From contig JBOFIT010000192.1 of the NCBI GenBank assembly GCA_051650305.1, forward strand, positions 1 to 5,561: DNA of 5,561 nt, in the 5' to 3' direction. This document shows positions 5,409-5,561 of this stretch, piece after piece. Source of the stretch: JBOFDK01 sp051650305 (GTDB taxonomy: Bacteria; Bacillota; Clostridia; Lachnospirales; Cellulosilyticaceae). The position numbers and the translations under genes were made by a program. The notes beneath the pieces were generated by a model. It was not told the DNA's origin, did not search any database, and saw only the letters and a program-made list of their open reading frames with translations. The stretch's first letter is position 1, and each line of letters starts with the position of its first letter.

Positions 5409-5425
5409 TGTGTCACAGCGACACA
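5409..5425 (+). repeat. Hairpin at the start of the rRNA leader
   Basis: TGTGTC (5409-5414) pairs perfectly with GACACA (5420-5425) around ACAGC. It begins at the predicted transcription start, so the primary transcript would carry a 5'-terminal hairpin. No T-tract follows. Confidence 0.6.
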
Positions 5426-5428
5426 CGA

Positions 5429-5442
5429 TGAACATTGAAAAT
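5429..5442 (+). promoter_or_regulatory. boxA-like antitermination element
   Basis: TGAACATTGAAAAT resembles the boxA element of Firmicutes rRNA leaders (of the form TGTTCTTTGAAAA). It lies about 20 nt after the predicted start, where NusB/S10-dependent antitermination signals occur. The match is imperfect. Confidence 0.45.
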
Positions 5443-5472
5443 AAAATAACAACCAATAGACCAGTCGATTCA

Positions 5473-5490
5473 TTGAGTACATGTACTCAA
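5473..5490. repeat. 18-bp perfect palindrome in the 16S leader
   Basis: TTGAGTACATGTACTCAA is its own reverse complement. As RNA it would form a 7-bp hairpin with loop CATG; as DNA it could be a dimer-binding site. It lies between the promoter and 16S, followed by two more perfect hairpins: GTGCTA/TAGCAC (5497-5513) and TTGTC/GACAA (5523-5535 at its core). Confidence 0.7.
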
Positions 5491-5539
5491 AAGTCAGTGC
5501 TAACTAATAGCACAAAAATTATTGTCAGATGACAAACTT

Positions 5540-5561
5540 TTTAACGAGAGTTTGATCCTGG
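5540..5561 (+). rRNA. 16S ribosomal RNA, first 22 nt
   Basis: GAGTTTGATCCTGG (5548-5561) is the universal 5' end of bacterial 16S rRNA, the site of the common 27F primer. Aligning GAGTTTG with E. coli positions 9-15 puts the mature 5' end near 5540. The true end could differ by a few bases, and the rest of the gene lies beyond the window. The hairpin-rich sequence before it is the precursor leader, whose RNase III stem partner would be downstream of 16S and is not visible. Confidence 0.95.

Overview
This window comes from a low-GC, Gram-positive (Firmicutes) chromosome, most likely a clostridial lineage related to Lachnospirales/Cellulosilyticum. That placement is an inference from the A+T-rich codon use, the strong AGGAGG-type ribosome binding sites, the origin-type gene order and the first bases of the 16S gene. 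The order recF-gyrB-gyrA followed by a co-oriented rRNA operon is typical of the region next to oriC in these bacteria. All confident genes are on the + strand.

Layout: 1-180 is the 3' end of recF (recombination mediator ATPase). 181-280 is a short spacer with a good sigma-A promoter whose spacer region carries a perfect inverted repeat. No remB/yaaB-like gene lies between recF and gyrB, unlike Bacillus. 281-2185 is gyrB and 2205-4709 is gyrA, 19 nt apart and probably one transcript. They encode the two subunits of DNA gyrase (A2B2), which uses ATP to put negative supercoils into DNA. A clear intrinsic terminator (4713-4739) closes the operon.

4740-5142 has no gene I can defend. Its first half holds a consensus-like promoter (4767-4795), two perfect inverted repeats and a long terminator-like hairpin (4938-4988). 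Together these suggest an unannotated small structured RNA of about 185 nt. This is the main candidate for something undescribed here, and it is an inference. The second half is A-rich and looks empty.

5143-5561 is a stable-RNA region: an extended -10 promoter, a complete tRNA-Ser(GCT) with encoded CCA, a second extended -10 promoter, a hairpin-rich leader with a boxA-like element, and the first 22 nt of 16S rRNA. No terminator separates the tRNA from the rRNA. The tRNA may therefore be the first product of an rRNA operon with tandem promoters.

Points of interest inside the genes are a Thr in GyrB at the position of the coumarin-contacting Arg136 of E. coli, a wild-type-looking quinolone region in both subunits, and a divergent GyrA-box in blade 1 of the GyrA C-terminal domain.
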